From NCBI RefSeq assembly GCF_017877135.1, contig NZ_JAGIPH010000008.1, positions 1 through 64,000 of the forward strand: a DNA stretch of 64,000 nt, given 5' to 3'. The notes beneath the pieces are model-generated. The model was not told where the DNA came from. It saw nothing but the letters and a program-made list of their open reading frames with translations, and made no database searches. A program made the translations under genes and the position numbers. Position 1 is the stretch's first letter, and each line of letters starts with the position of its first letter. This stretch comes from Neorhizobium galegae (lineage in GTDB: Bacteria; Pseudomonadota; Alphaproteobacteria; Rhizobiales; Rhizobiaceae). Shown piece after piece: positions 51,933-60,491 of this stretch.

Positions 51933-53153
51933 ATGTCTGATCTGACCGCGGCGTCGCAACCGCCAGCGCGCCACGCCTCCTCGCTTGCCCAGACGCTTGC
52001 CGCAGCAACCCTCATCCAGATCGTGGCCACGGCGAGCGTGCTGGCGCTGACGGCCATTGCCCCCACGGTCGCCACCGATCTCGGCATCGGCGCCTACTGG
52101 ATCGGGTACCAGATCAGCCTGATCTACACGGCGGGAATGTTTTCCTCGGCGATTGCCGGAACCCTGGTGCAGCGCTTCGGGCCGATCCGCATCGAGCAGG
52201 CGGCACTTGTCTGCTTCGTGATCGGCTTTGCCGGCATCGCGACCGCCAGCATCCCGCTCATCGTTCTTGCCTCGCTGTTCATCGGTATCGGCTACGGGCT
52301 GAACAACCCTGCCGCCTCGGAAATGCTGTCGCGCGTGACACCGCACACCAAACGCAATCTGGTTTTCTCCCTGAAGCAATCGGGCGTTCCGCTCGGCGGC
52401 ATATTGGCAAGCTTTGCCTTTCCCTTCCTGTCGCGTTTCATCGACTGGCATCTTGCGCTTATGATAGGGGCCTTTGCGCCACTTCTGACCATGGGCCTCC
52501 TCTCCCTGACCCATGCCGCCGAGCCGGTGACGGCTTCCGCCTCGCGCTCCCTGCTGCGCGGGCTGATCGAGGAGCAATCGGCAATCTGGCGCCACACGCG
52601 GCTTCGCGCGCTCTCGGCGCTCGGCTTTGCCTATTCGGCCATGCAGCTGTCGGTCTCGGCCTTTGCCGTGGTCGCACTGGTCCATGATGCCGGATGGTCG
52701 CTGCTTTCGGCAGGCACGGTTGCAGCCGCCATGCAGCTTGCCGGTGCGATGGGACGCATTTTCTGGGGCGTCGTCGCAGACCGCATCGGGGGCGGCTTCG
52801 TCACTCTCTCCCTGCTCGGCCTGCTGGGCGGGCTCGGCTATGCGCTCCTCTTCTGGCTCAGCGATCTGCCAACCGCCGTGCAGGTCATCGTGTTTGTCGC
52901 CATGGGTGCCGTCACGATCGGATGGAATGGCGTGCTTCTGGCCGAAGTCGCCCACAATGCGCCCGAGGGCCGGGTCGGCGCCATCACCGGCGGGGTGCTG
53001 GTCTACACCTTCATCGGCGTCATCGTCGGCCCCTCCTCCTTCGCCGCTCTCTACGCGATTACCGGTCATTATGGCGCAAGCTTCCTCATCTTCTCCCTGT
53101 TCGGCTTTGGCGGCGTGATCGTCGCCTGGCAGGCCCATCGCTCCGGCGGGTAG
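51933..53153 (+). CDS. MFS transporter
   Basis: Major-facilitator protein of 406 aa with about 12 membrane segments. The first is near residues 22-46 and a loop motif (AGTLVQRFGPIRIEQA) joins helices 2 and 3. A charged central loop follows helix 6 (about 205-225). It shares an operator with rutA, so it probably imports the ring substrate or exports a product. Other pyrimidine clusters use RutG, a nucleobase-cation symporter; this is unrelated. No signal peptide beyond TM1. Confidence 0.9.
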   Translation: MSDLTAASQPPARHASSLAQTLAAATLIQIVATASVLALTAIAPTVATDLGIGAYWIGYQISLIYTAGMFSSAIAGTLVQRFGPIRIEQAALVCFVIGFAGIATASIPLIVLASLFIGIGYGLNNPAASEMLSRVTPHTKRNLVFSLKQSGVPLGGILASFAFPFLSRFIDWHLALMIGAFAPLLTMGLLSLTHAAEPVTASASRSLLRGLIEEQSAIWRHTRLRALSALGFAYSAMQLSVSAFAVVALVHDAGWSLLSAGTVAAAMQLAGAMGRIFWGVVADRIGGGFVTLSLLGLLGGLGYALLFWLSDLPTAVQVIVFVAMGAVTIGWNGVLLAEVAHNAPEGRVGAITGGVLVYTFIGVIVGPSSFAALYAITGHYGASFLIFSLFGFGGVIVAWQAHRSGG

Positions 53154-53194
53154 ATCGTTGGCAGTTTTCCCGCAAGTTCATGCCCGCCACCCTC

Positions 53195-53234
53195 TTGGCA
53201 GACTTTCGCGAACTCGCTAACCTTGCCTGACAAG
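53195..53234 (+). promoter_or_regulatory. Promoter and operator of the gntR(FCD) gene
   Basis: TTGGCA (53195-53200) and TAACCT (53218-53223) are 17 bases apart. Overlapping the -10 and covering the start point is CTTGCCTGACAAG (53222-53234), a near palindrome of the TTGTC-N-GACAA type used by FCD-GntR proteins. Similar sequences recur at 54017, 54534 and 62315. Position suggests autorepression. Confidence 0.65.
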
Positions 53235-53255
53235 TATCGACGTTGCGGGGTATGA

Positions 53256-54008
53256 ATGGTGAACGAGGCCCAGGCAGAGGTCCAGCAGGGGCAATCCCTG
53301 GCATCCAGGATCAGCGCTGCGCTGCGGCAGGACCTCGTGTCGGGCGCCTTTCGTCCCGGAGACCGCCTGCCAAGCGAAAGCGCCTTGACGCGGGAATATT
53401 CCGTCAGCCGAACCGTGGTGCGCGAAGCGATTGCCATTCTGCGCGCCGACGGGCTGGTCGAGGCCCGCAAGGGTGCCGGCGTTTTTGCCCTGGAAATCCG
53501 CCCCGAGGCGGAGCGGCCATTCAACGATCTCGCCACGCAGCGCATCTCGTCTGTCATCGAACTACTGGAGCTTCGCACGGTTTTCGAGGTCGAATCGGCA
53601 GCACTTGCAGCACTTCGGCGGTCGGCCACCCAGATCGAAGAGATTCTCGAGGCACATCGCCGTGTCGGCCAGTGTCTCGCGGATGGCGCCCCCACACGCG
53701 ACGCCGACTTCAATCTGCATTTGGCCATTGCGGAAGCGACCCAGAACCGGCGGTTTCCAGAATTCCTGCAATTGATCCGTACCGGCATCATCCCGCGCGG
53801 CGACCTGCAGGGAGAGGCGCCGGGCTCGCGCCCGAAGGATTACAATCTTCATCTCCAGGAAGAACACGGCCTGATCGTTGACGCCATCATCGAGGGCGAT
53901 GCGGAGGCGGCGCGTCTCCATATGAAGGCCCATTTGCGCGGCAGCCTTGAGCGCTACAAGGCACTTCTGCGGTCGCAACGGGCGGAACGCGCGCAGCAAC
54001 CGGCATGA
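53256..54008 (+). CDS. GntR-family (FadR/FCD subfamily) transcriptional regulator
   Basis: Regulator of 250 aa. Winged helix at about residues 14-80 (RLPSESALTREYSVSRTVVREAIAILRADGLV, then RKGAGVFA) and FCD domain at about 95-230, with metal-type residues in DADFNLHLAIAEAT and the C-terminal HHL-like HLQEEHGLIVDAI. Starts at ATG 53256. It heads a plus-strand block with a cupin and a dipeptide-type importer and lies opposite an enolase-superfamily operon. Motifs like its own operator appear before each of these, so it is the probable local repressor, likely sensing a sugar acid or similar acid. Confidence 0.92.
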   Translation: MVNEAQAEVQQGQSLASRISAALRQDLVSGAFRPGDRLPSESALTREYSVSRTVVREAIAILRADGLVEARKGAGVFALEIRPEAERPFNDLATQRISSVIELLELRTVFEVESAALAALRRSATQIEEILEAHRRVGQCLADGAPTRDADFNLHLAIAEATQNRRFPEFLQLIRTGIIPRGDLQGEAPGSRPKDYNLHLQEEHGLIVDAIIEGDAEAARLHMKAHLRGSLERYKALLRSQRAERAQQPA

Positions 54009-54016
54009 CGGCCGAT

Positions 54017-54029
54017 CTTGTCAGGCAGA
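54017..54029. promoter_or_regulatory. FCD-GntR-type operator before the cupin gene
   Basis: CTTGTCAGGCAGA agrees at its first 11 bases with the reverse complement of the autoregulatory site at 53222-53234. It lies just after the gntR stop codon and 48 bases before the cupin start. Confidence 0.55.
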
Positions 54030-54046
54030 TTTACTTTCATGTATGA

Positions 54047-54066
54047 TATGATTGTCGAACATCATA
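54047..54066. promoter_or_regulatory. 20-bp imperfect palindrome before the cupin gene
   Basis: TATGATTGTC (54047-54056) is followed directly by its imperfect inverted copy GAACATCATA (54057-54066), matching at 8 of 10 positions, immediately before the AAGGAGA ribosome site of the cupin gene. Could be a second operator or a small mRNA hairpin. Confidence 0.4.
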
Positions 54067-54077
54067 AGGAGACAGTC

Positions 54078-54422
54078 ATGTCGCTACCGATCTTTCCCGC
54101 CATCCACCCCGATCCGGGCGTTACGCGCCGCGTGCTGTCCGACAGTCCGGAACTGATGGTCGTGTCGTTTCGCTTTGAAACCGGCGCCGAAGGAAAGCTT
54201 CACAGTCATCCGCATGTTCAATCGACCTATGTGGCGGCCGGGCGCTTCGCGTTCTTTCGGGACGGCATCACCTATCAACTGAAAACTGGGGATAGTCTCG
54301 TCATCCCGGGCGGGGTCGAGCACGGCTGCCGGTGTCTTGAGGCTGGCGAACTGATCGACAATTTCACGCCCCGCCGCGATGATTTTCTGGTTGCGCAGCC
54401 GACAACGCCGGCGACAGCCTGA
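54078..54422 (+). CDS. Small single-domain cupin protein
   Basis: A 114-aa beta-barrel cupin. Motif 1 is KLHSHPHVQSTYVAAGRFAF at about residues 42-61, with the metal-binding His residues. Motif 2 is GDSLVIPGGVEHGCRC at about 73-88. AAGGAGA lies six bases before the ATG at 54078. Such small cupins are often sugar-acid isomerases or dioxygenase-like enzymes (for example KdgF-type converters of unsaturated uronates). Its position between a GntR-FCD and an importer with an enolase-superfamily enzyme nearby supports a role in sugar-acid catabolism. Function otherwise open. Confidence 0.87.
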   Translation: MSLPIFPAIHPDPGVTRRVLSDSPELMVVSFRFETGAEGKLHSHPHVQSTYVAAGRFAFFRDGITYQLKTGDSLVIPGGVEHGCRCLEAGELIDNFTPRRDDFLVAQPTTPATA

Positions 54423-54497
54423 AACAGGCCTGGCCGAAGTCGGTGGGCCAGAATGTCTGGAGACGTCACGCCCCCCCCGACATATCCTCGGACAGAC

Positions 54498-54546
54498 TTG
54501 ACACACCCGGAAGCTTGTGACAGGTTCCGCTTAGTTGTCTGACAGG
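54498..54546 (+). promoter_or_regulatory. Candidate promoter region and GntR-type site of the dipeptide-type ABC operon
   Basis: A consensus -35 TTGACA lies at 54498-54503, with only a weak -10 (CAGGTT) 17 bases on. GTTGTCTGACAGG (54534-54546) resembles the autoregulatory site at 53222-53234, sharing TTG and CTGACA, and lies 36 bases before the first permease start. It suggests that the importer can be transcribed separately from the cupin under the same regulator. Confidence 0.5.
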
Positions 54547-54582
54547 ATGGGAGCCTGTGTGCAGTCGATGTCTGGAGGAACC

Positions 54583-55605
54583 ATGCTATTCCGCCGCCTG
54601 CGTGTGGCCGGCTTTGCCGGCCAGCTCGGCAGTATCGCGATCACCCTTCTTGGTCTGTTGATGCTGACATTCTTCATCGGGCGCCTGATGCCAGTCGATC
54701 CGGTGCGCGCCATGGTGGGCGAAGATGCGACGCGCGAGACCTATGAACAGGTCTATGCGTCGCTCGGCCTTGATCGACCGCTCTACGAGCAATTCGTCTA
54801 TTACCTCGGCGATGTGCTGACGGGGGATTTCGGAACCTCGATCCGCACCGGCCAGCCGGTCATCCAGGATATCCTGCATGTCATGCCGGCCACCATCGAG
54901 CTTGCCACATTTGCCATCATCATCGGCGCGCTGCTGGGCGTGTCGATGGGCGTCCTGGCGGCCGTCAACAAGGATCGCTGGCCCGATCACCTCGTGCGCG
55001 TCTTCAGCCTGTTCGGCCATTCGATGCCGATCTTCTGGACCGGCATGATCGCGCTCATCGTCTTTTATGCGCATCTCGGCCTTGTCGGCGGCAGCGGGCG
55101 CATGGACCAGTTCTACATCGGGCTCGTCGAGGACCGCACCGGCTTCCTTCTGATCGACAGCCTGATGGCCGGCGAAATGGATGTCTTCTGGTCGGCCCTC
55201 AATCACCTGATCCTGCCGGCCGCCCTGCTCGGCTATTCGTCCTCCGCCTATATAACCCGCATGACCCGCAGCTTCATGCTCGACCAGCTGGGGCAGGAAT
55301 ATGTGACGACGGCCCGCGTGAAGGGCCTGTCGCAGCGACAGACCATCTGGCTGCATGCCTTCGGCAATATCCGCGTCCAGCTGGTCACCATTATCGCGCT
55401 TGCCTATGGGTCGCTGCTGGAAGGTGCCGTGCTGATCGAGACGGTGTTCGCCTGGCCGGGCTTCGGCCAGTATCTGACCAGCAACCTGATCATCGGCGAC
55501 ATGAACGCGGTGATGACCTGCGTGCTGATCGTCGGCGTCATCTTCATCGGGCTCAATCTGCTGTCCGACATTCTTTATCGCATCTTTGACCCCAGGACCC
55601 GCTGA
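54583..55605 (+). CDS. Dipeptide/nickel-type ABC transporter permease (DppB/GsiC-like)
   Basis: Permease of 340 aa. I use the ATG at 54583 because TGGAGGAACC stands directly before it; a longer reading from upstream is weaker. Membrane segments start at about residue 18. The family run VKGLSQRQTIWLHAFGNIRVQLVTI, with the EAA-type loop, is at about 246-270, followed by EGAVLIETVFAWPGFGQYL. It overlaps the second permease by one base (TGATG). First gene of a four-gene membrane/ATPase block; its binding protein is likely the one encoded convergently at 58810. Confidence 0.92.
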   Translation: MLFRRLRVAGFAGQLGSIAITLLGLLMLTFFIGRLMPVDPVRAMVGEDATRETYEQVYASLGLDRPLYEQFVYYLGDVLTGDFGTSIRTGQPVIQDILHVMPATIELATFAIIIGALLGVSMGVLAAVNKDRWPDHLVRVFSLFGHSMPIFWTGMIALIVFYAHLGLVGGSGRMDQFYIGLVEDRTGFLLIDSLMAGEMDVFWSALNHLILPAALLGYSSSAYITRMTRSFMLDQLGQEYVTTARVKGLSQRQTIWLHAFGNIRVQLVTIIALAYGSLLEGAVLIETVFAWPGFGQYLTSNLIIGDMNAVMTCVLIVGVIFIGLNLLSDILYRIFDPRTR

Positions 55606-56489
55606 TGACTGCCGACACGCACACCCGCAGCCTGCCCGGCTGGCTGATCGCGCTGAAGAATATCGTCGTCTTTCTGATGCGCAGCCCGACCTCCCTGTTC
55701 GGCCTTGCCGTTCTGGCCATCCTCGTCCTCACAGCGGTCTTTGCACCGCTGATCGCCACCCATGACCCTTACGTGCAGGCACTCGGCAATGTGCTGCAGC
55801 CGCCGGGCAACGGCCATCTGTTCGGCACGGACGAACTGGGCCGCGACATCTTCAGCCGCCTTGTCTATGGCGCCCGCATCACGCTCACCATCATATTCCT
55901 GGTGTCGATCGTCGTCGGACCGATCGGCCTCGTGATTGGCACCTCGGCCGGCTATCTGGGCGGCAAGTTCGATACGGTGATGATGCGCATCACCGACATC
56001 TTTCTGTCCTTCCCGAGCCTCATCCTGTCGCTGGCCTTCGTGGCGGCCCTCGGCCCCAGCCTCAACAATGCGATCATCGCAATCGCGCTCACCTCCTGGC
56101 CGCCGATTGCGCGGCTTGCCCGCGCCGAGGCGATGACCTTCCGCAAGGCCGACTATATTGCAGCGGCCCGCCTGCAGGGCGCCTCGACCAGCCGCATCAT
56201 CGTGAAATCGATCATGCCCATGTGCCTGCCTTCGGTGCTCATACGCCTGACGCTCAACATGGCAACCGTCATCCTGACGGCAGCGGGCCTCGGTTTCCTG
56301 GGTCTTGGCGCCCAGCCGCCCATGCCAGAATGGGGCGCCATGATCGCGACTGGCCGCCGCTACATGCTGGACAGCTGGTGGCTCGTCACCTTCCCTGGCG
56401 TTTCGATCCTGTCAGTCAGCCTTGCCTTCAATCTCTTGGGCGATGGCCTGCGTGATGCACTCGATCCCAAGCAGATGAACCGGAGGTAA
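55605..56489 (+). CDS. Dipeptide/nickel-type ABC transporter permease (DppC/GsiD-like)
   Basis: Permease of 294 aa. The OppC-type N-terminal segment is followed by HLFGTDELGRDIFSRLVYGARI, a hallmark of DppC-type permeases (about residues 68-89). The EAA loop RAEAMTFRKADYIAAARLQGA is at about 172-192. The end WLVTFPGVSILSVSLAFNLLGDGLRDALDP is canonical. It is followed after four bases by the first ATPase gene, which has a GGAGGTAAG ribosome site. Confidence 0.93.
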   Translation: MTADTHTRSLPGWLIALKNIVVFLMRSPTSLFGLAVLAILVLTAVFAPLIATHDPYVQALGNVLQPPGNGHLFGTDELGRDIFSRLVYGARITLTIIFLVSIVVGPIGLVIGTSAGYLGGKFDTVMMRITDIFLSFPSLILSLAFVAALGPSLNNAIIAIALTSWPPIARLARAEAMTFRKADYIAAARLQGASTSRIIVKSIMPMCLPSVLIRLTLNMATVILTAAGLGFLGLGAQPPMPEWGAMIATGRRYMLDSWWLVTFPGVSILSVSLAFNLLGDGLRDALDPKQMNRR

Positions 56490-56493
56490 GGCG

Positions 56494-57330
56494 ATGGAAA
56501 AGACCATACTGGACGTCCAGAACCTGCGCATCCGCTATGGCGGCTCAACCACTGAGGCGGTGCGGGGCGTGTCCTTCACGCTCGGGCGCGAACGGCTGGG
56601 CATTGTGGGCGAATCCGGCTCCGGCAAATCCACCGTCGGGCGTGCCTTGCTGCGGCTGCTGCCGGGCGCCACGATCACGGCAGACATGCTGCGCTTCGAC
56701 GAAGTCGACCTTCTCTCCTTGAGCGAGAAGGAGATGCTGAAAGTTCGCGGCCGGCGCATGTCAATGATCCTGCAGGACCCGAAATTTTCGTTGAACCCCA
56801 TTCGCCGCGTGGGTGATCAGGTGGCGGAAACCTATCTGCGCCACTTCAAATGCAGCCGGCGCGAGGCGCATGAGAAGGCCGTTGCGATGCTGGAAGCCGT
56901 GAAGATCCGCGATGCCGAACGGGTGTTCAAACAGTATCCGCATGAAATTTCCGGCGGCATGGGCCAGCGGGTGATGATTGCCATGATGCTTCTGGCCGAT
57001 CCCGATCTGGTGATTGCCGACGAGCCGACCTCGGCGCTCGACGTCACCGTGCGTCTCCAGGTTCTGACCATTCTGGACAGCCTGGTGCGCGACCGCGGCA
57101 TCGGCCTGATCATGATCAGCCATGACCTCAATCTGGTGCGCAACTTCTGTGACCGCGTGCTGATCATGTATGCCGGCAAAGTGGTCGAAACCTTGAAGGC
57201 AGTCGAGCTCGATCAGGCCCGGCATCCCTATACGCAAGGACTTCTGGCCGCCCAACCGCGCATCGGTGGCACGCGTCAACCGCTGGCGGTGCTCGACCGC
57301 AGACCCGAATGGCTGGAGGAGAACGCCTGA
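56494..57330 (+). CDS. Dipeptide/nickel-type ABC transporter ATPase (DppD-like)
   Basis: ATPase of 278 aa. Walker A is GESGSGKST near residues 38-46. The signature is ISGGMGQR (with Met-Gly in place of the usual QR pair) near 151, and Walker B LVIADEPTSALDV near 172. The oligopeptide-type C-terminus is shortened and lacks the long tail with extra Cys residues found in many DppD proteins. It overlaps the second ATPase by one base (TGATG). Confidence 0.92.
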   Translation: MEKTILDVQNLRIRYGGSTTEAVRGVSFTLGRERLGIVGESGSGKSTVGRALLRLLPGATITADMLRFDEVDLLSLSEKEMLKVRGRRMSMILQDPKFSLNPIRRVGDQVAETYLRHFKCSRREAHEKAVAMLEAVKIRDAERVFKQYPHEISGGMGQRVMIAMMLLADPDLVIADEPTSALDVTVRLQVLTILDSLVRDRGIGLIMISHDLNLVRNFCDRVLIMYAGKVVETLKAVELDQARHPYTQGLLAAQPRIGGTRQPLAVLDRRPEWLEENA

Positions 57331-58091
57331 TGTCCGTTTCCGTCGAGGTGCGCAATCTCTCCATCAGCTTCGGGGCGGGCGCTCACGCCGTCAAGGTTCT
57401 GCCCGGCGTGACGTTCAGCGTGGAGCGTGGCGAATGTTTCGGGCTCGTCGGCGAATCCGGCTCGGGCAAGTCCACGGTCCTGCGCTGCCTGTCGCTTCTC
57501 ACCGACTTCTGGAGCGGAGAGGTCCTGATCGATGGCCGCTCCGTGCGCGACATGCCCCTGATCGAGCGCTGCCGCACGCTGCAGATGGTGTTTCAGGACC
57601 CCTATGGATCGCTGCATCCGCGCCAGTCTGTCCGGACCGTGCTCAACGAACCGCTCGTCATCCACAAGCTGGGTGATCGCGAGGAGCGGATGCGCCGGGC
57701 CATTACCGATGTCGGCCTGCCGATTTCCTTTCTCGACCGGTTTCCGCACCAGCTGTCCGGCGGCCAGCGCCAGCGCGTTGCCATCGCCCGCGCGCTGATC
57801 CTCGAGCCGTCGCTGCTTCTTCTCGATGAGCCGACCTCGGCGCTCGACGTATCGGTGCAGGCCGAAATCCTCAACCTGCTGCAGCGCCTGCGGTACGAAC
57901 GGGGTTTTACCTATATCATGGTCACCCATGATCTGGCGGTGGTCGATCACATGTGCGACCGCTTTGCCGTGATGCTGCGCGGCGAGGTGACCGAGATCCT
58001 GCCACACGAGGCAATTGCCAGGAATGGCGCAAGCCATCCTTACGCGCGCGAACTGATCGGCGCATCGCTGGACTATGAAGGCATCCGCTAG
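57330..58091 (+). CDS. Dipeptide/nickel-type ABC transporter ATPase (DppF-like)
   Basis: ATPase of 253 aa. Walker A GESGSGKST is near residues 41-49, the signature LSGGQRQR near 147 and Walker B LLLLDEPTSALDV near 169. The ATG at 57330 overlaps the previous stop codon, with GGAGGAGAAC upstream; an in-frame ATG at 57309 would add seven residues. It is the last gene of the plus-strand importer and runs convergently into the small alpha-helical gene at 58119. Confidence 0.92.
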   Translation: MSVSVEVRNLSISFGAGAHAVKVLPGVTFSVERGECFGLVGESGSGKSTVLRCLSLLTDFWSGEVLIDGRSVRDMPLIERCRTLQMVFQDPYGSLHPRQSVRTVLNEPLVIHKLGDREERMRRAITDVGLPISFLDRFPHQLSGGQRQRVAIARALILEPSLLLLDEPTSALDVSVQAEILNLLQRLRYERGFTYIMVTHDLAVVDHMCDRFAVMLRGEVTEILPHEAIARNGASHPYARELIGASLDYEGIR

Positions 58092-58118
58092 GCTGCCCTC
58101 TCCCGCCAGAACACCGGA

Positions 58119-58649
58119 TCAGGAATCGGGAGCGGCAAATGGCTCCAGTTCCGCATCGAAAGGAACTTCAACCACATTGTTGAAGACGGCCGTCGCCAGC
58201 ATGATGCCGGCAAGCGCCACGAGGTCGACCAGGACCTTGTGGCTGTAGCGCGCCTTGAGCTCCGTCCAGATGTCGGGTGGAATGGCGCGCGAATTTTGCA
58301 CCACGGCACGGCCAAACCGATCCAGAAGCCGGTCCTCGTCCCGCAGGTCCAGCGCATCAGGGTCCGCGCCTGACAGCGCGATGGCCCGACGAAAGAAGGT
58401 GACGGCGATTTTTGATCCCGTCTCTTCGGAAATCGCCCGGCAAAACACCTGGATTGCCCGGTCGTCGACGTGCGGGATCAGCTCTGCGCGGAGCGTGAAC
58501 CATTCGGCATAGATGCGATGGGCCTGCGGCGAATGGAGAAGCGTGCGCTTCATATTCGTCATGCGCCCGCGCAGACGCAACTCCTCGTCATGCGCCTCAC
58601 GGATCTCTTGAGATGCAGTTTCGTAGTCGATCATGGGAATGTGCGGCAT
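58119..58649 (-). CDS. Carboxymuconolactone decarboxylase/AhpD-like family protein without CxxC
   Basis: An all-helical 176-aa protein of the CMD/AhpD-like family, recognised by PHVDDRAIQVFCRAISEETGSKIAVTFFRRA (split here by helix turns) and the C-terminal LVALAGIMLATAVFNNVVEVPFD. AhpD-type peroxidase members use a CxxC pair with Glu and His; that pair is absent, so a thiol-peroxidase role is unlikely. The ATG at 58649 is chosen over 58634 because GGAC precedes it. It lies on the minus strand after the terminator of the binding-protein operon, so it may have its own promoter. Confidence 0.75.
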   Translation of the reverse strand: MPHIPMIDYETASQEIREAHDEELRLRGRMTNMKRTLLHSPQAHRIYAEWFTLRAELIPHVDDRAIQVFCRAISEETGSKIAVTFFRRAIALSGADPDALDLRDEDRLLDRFGRAVVQNSRAIPPDIWTELKARYSHKVLVDLVALAGIMLATAVFNNVVEVPFDAELEPFAAPDS

Positions 58650-58745
58650 TGAGACGTCCGGCCCGTTTGCGTGTGCTGCGGCAAGACTTAAAGCGTCTTT
58701 GAGCGCATGCAAGGCCGATCCATGCCGGGGCTGCGGATCCTCACG

Positions 58746-58778
58746 GAAAAAGGGACGCCTGTCGCCACGCGTCCCTTT
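58746..58778 (-). terminator. Intrinsic terminator after the solute-binding-protein gene
   Basis: AAAGGGACGC and GCGTCCCTTT form a perfect 10-bp stem with a 10-base loop, 32 bases after the stop of the binding-protein gene. On the minus strand a run of T residues continues after the stem, the standard form of a rho-independent terminator. Confidence 0.88.
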
Positions 58779-58809
58779 CGACAACCACCGAGCAGAAGGA
58801 AACGGTGGT

Positions 58810-60408
58810 CTATCTGTTCTTCGTGACACCCTCAAAGCGCGACAGCCAGGGGCTGACGATCATGCCGCCGACATCGCTTCGGTATGCGGCCGTATCCACC
58901 ACTTCCGAGAAGGGCTGGATCGGCATGACGATCTCTTCCATGTAAGCCTGCAGATCTTCATAGAGTTTCGTCTGCTTGGCGCTGTCGCGCTCCACCAGCG
59001 CTGCCTCGATCATCTTGTTGAGCTTTTCATCCTGAAAACTCGTGCGCCAGCTCTGGTAGTTGGTGAGCTTTGCCTCGTCCGCATTGTTCGGATTGTAGGC
59101 CATGGAGCGCAGGTTGTTGTCCGGATGCGGCTGCTGGCCCCCGCCGCCGCGCCCGACCAGAAGTTCGAACTTGCGCTCGCGCATCGCGCCGTAGATCTGG
59201 TCGCCCGAACCGCTAATCAGGTTGGCCTTGATGCCGGCCTGGGCAAGCGTGTTCTGGATGGCGGTTGCCGCCTTCAGGAAAGGGTCTTCGGAAAGGACAC
59301 GCAGGGTGGTTTCGAAGCCGTTCGGGTATCCAGCTTCCGCCAGCAGTGCCTTGGCCTTTGCAATGTCCAGCGTATAGCCCTGGTCTGGCAGCGCCCCCAT
59401 CACGCCGGTGCTCAGCGACCGCTGGTGCAGCTTGCCGTAAAACGGCATGACGGCTTCATCGAGCCCCTTGTAATCAATGAGATTGCGCAGCGCCTCGCGC
59501 ACCTTCCTGTTGGCGAACCGCTCATCCTTCATCGAGACCGCCAGATAGTAGAAGCCCGACCCGGGAACGGACGCAATCGAGACGGCCTTGTCGGCCTCAA
59601 GCGCCTTCAGGTCCGGCGCCTGCAGAGAATAGGCAACATCGATGTCGCCCTTCTCGATCATCAGGCGCTGCGATTGCGATTCCGGCAGATGCCGCATCAG
59701 CACGCGCCGCATGGCGGGCTTCTGGCCCCAGTAGCCGTCGTTTCGGGTGAGGATGATGAATTCGTTGGACTTCCACTGCGTCAGCGTAAACGGACCGGAG
59801 CCTGCCGAATTGGTGGTGAGCCAGGCGCCGCCGAGATCGCCATCCTTCTCGTTCTTCAGCGCCGTCTTGCTGTCGATGATCGAGCCGGGACCGTTCTGCG
59901 CAAGGATCATGAGGAGCAGGTTCGGATCGTCCGCGCCCGGCAGGTTAAGGACGAAGGTATGGGCGTCCTCGGCCACGAAAAGCTTGTCGGCGGCTTCCAG
60001 CTTGAAGCCGCGCGTCTTGAGGAAGGAAGACTGGGCGAGATTGCGCGTCAGCAGGCGCTTCAGGCTCCAGGCGACATCCTGCGCCGTAACGGGGTTGCCG
60101 GAGGCGAACTTGGCATCGGCGCGCAAATGGAAGCGGATCGACTTGCGATCCTCGGCAATCTCCCATTTTTCCGCCAGTCGCGGCTGGATGTTGCGGTCCT
60201 GCGGCGAGAGGCTGACCAGCGTATCGTAGACATTGTTGAGCACCTGCACCGTTTCCCGGCCGGTGATGGCGGCAGGATCAAGTGTGAGGATGTTGCTCAT
60301 GGTGGTGGCGACCACCAGCTGATCCTTCGGCGTTTCGGCAAGGCCGGTCAGCGGCGACACGCCCGACAGAAGTATGGCAAGCGCTGCGGATATGACAAAA
60401 GTCTTCAT
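58810..60408 (-). CDS. Dipeptide/nickel-type solute-binding protein (SBP family 5)
   Basis: Periplasmic receptor of 532 aa. The signal peptide MKTFVISAALAILLSGVSPLTGLA is followed by mature ETPKDQLVVATTMSNILTLDP. Family motifs include VYDTLVSL and RPRLAEKWEIAED-type text (LAEKWEIAEDRKSIRFHL at about 78-95). It is on the opposite strand from the membrane and ATPase genes of the same importer type, encoded convergently with them. It is the last gene of the enolase/SGNH-hydrolase operon and is followed by a strong terminator. It is the likely partner of the importer at 54.6-58.1 kb; direct proof is lacking. Confidence 0.92.
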   Translation of the reverse strand: MKTFVISAALAILLSGVSPLTGLAETPKDQLVVATTMSNILTLDPAAITGRETVQVLNNVYDTLVSLSPQDRNIQPRLAEKWEIAEDRKSIRFHLRADAKFASGNPVTAQDVAWSLKRLLTRNLAQSSFLKTRGFKLEAADKLFVAEDAHTFVLNLPGADDPNLLLMILAQNGPGSIIDSKTALKNEKDGDLGGAWLTTNSAGSGPFTLTQWKSNEFIILTRNDGYWGQKPAMRRVLMRHLPESQSQRLMIEKGDIDVAYSLQAPDLKALEADKAVSIASVPGSGFYYLAVSMKDERFANRKVREALRNLIDYKGLDEAVMPFYGKLHQRSLSTGVMGALPDQGYTLDIAKAKALLAEAGYPNGFETTLRVLSEDPFLKAATAIQNTLAQAGIKANLISGSGDQIYGAMRERKFELLVGRGGGGQQPHPDNNLRSMAYNPNNADEAKLTNYQSWRTSFQDEKLNKMIEAALVERDSAKQTKLYEDLQAYMEEIVMPIQPFSEVVDTAAYRSDVGGMIVSPWLSRFEGVTKNR

Positions 60409-60491
60409 GCTTCCTCCCTTTCGGCCCCACTCCCTGATGGCGGCCTTTGACATAGTGATCCGGCGGCTACTCCTCCTCGGATGTGGCCGGA

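Noticed and set aside
54471..54478. Run of eight C residues as a possible phase-variation tract
   Set aside because: It lies in an intergenic region after the cupin gene and does not interrupt a coding frame or sit at a promoter spacer.
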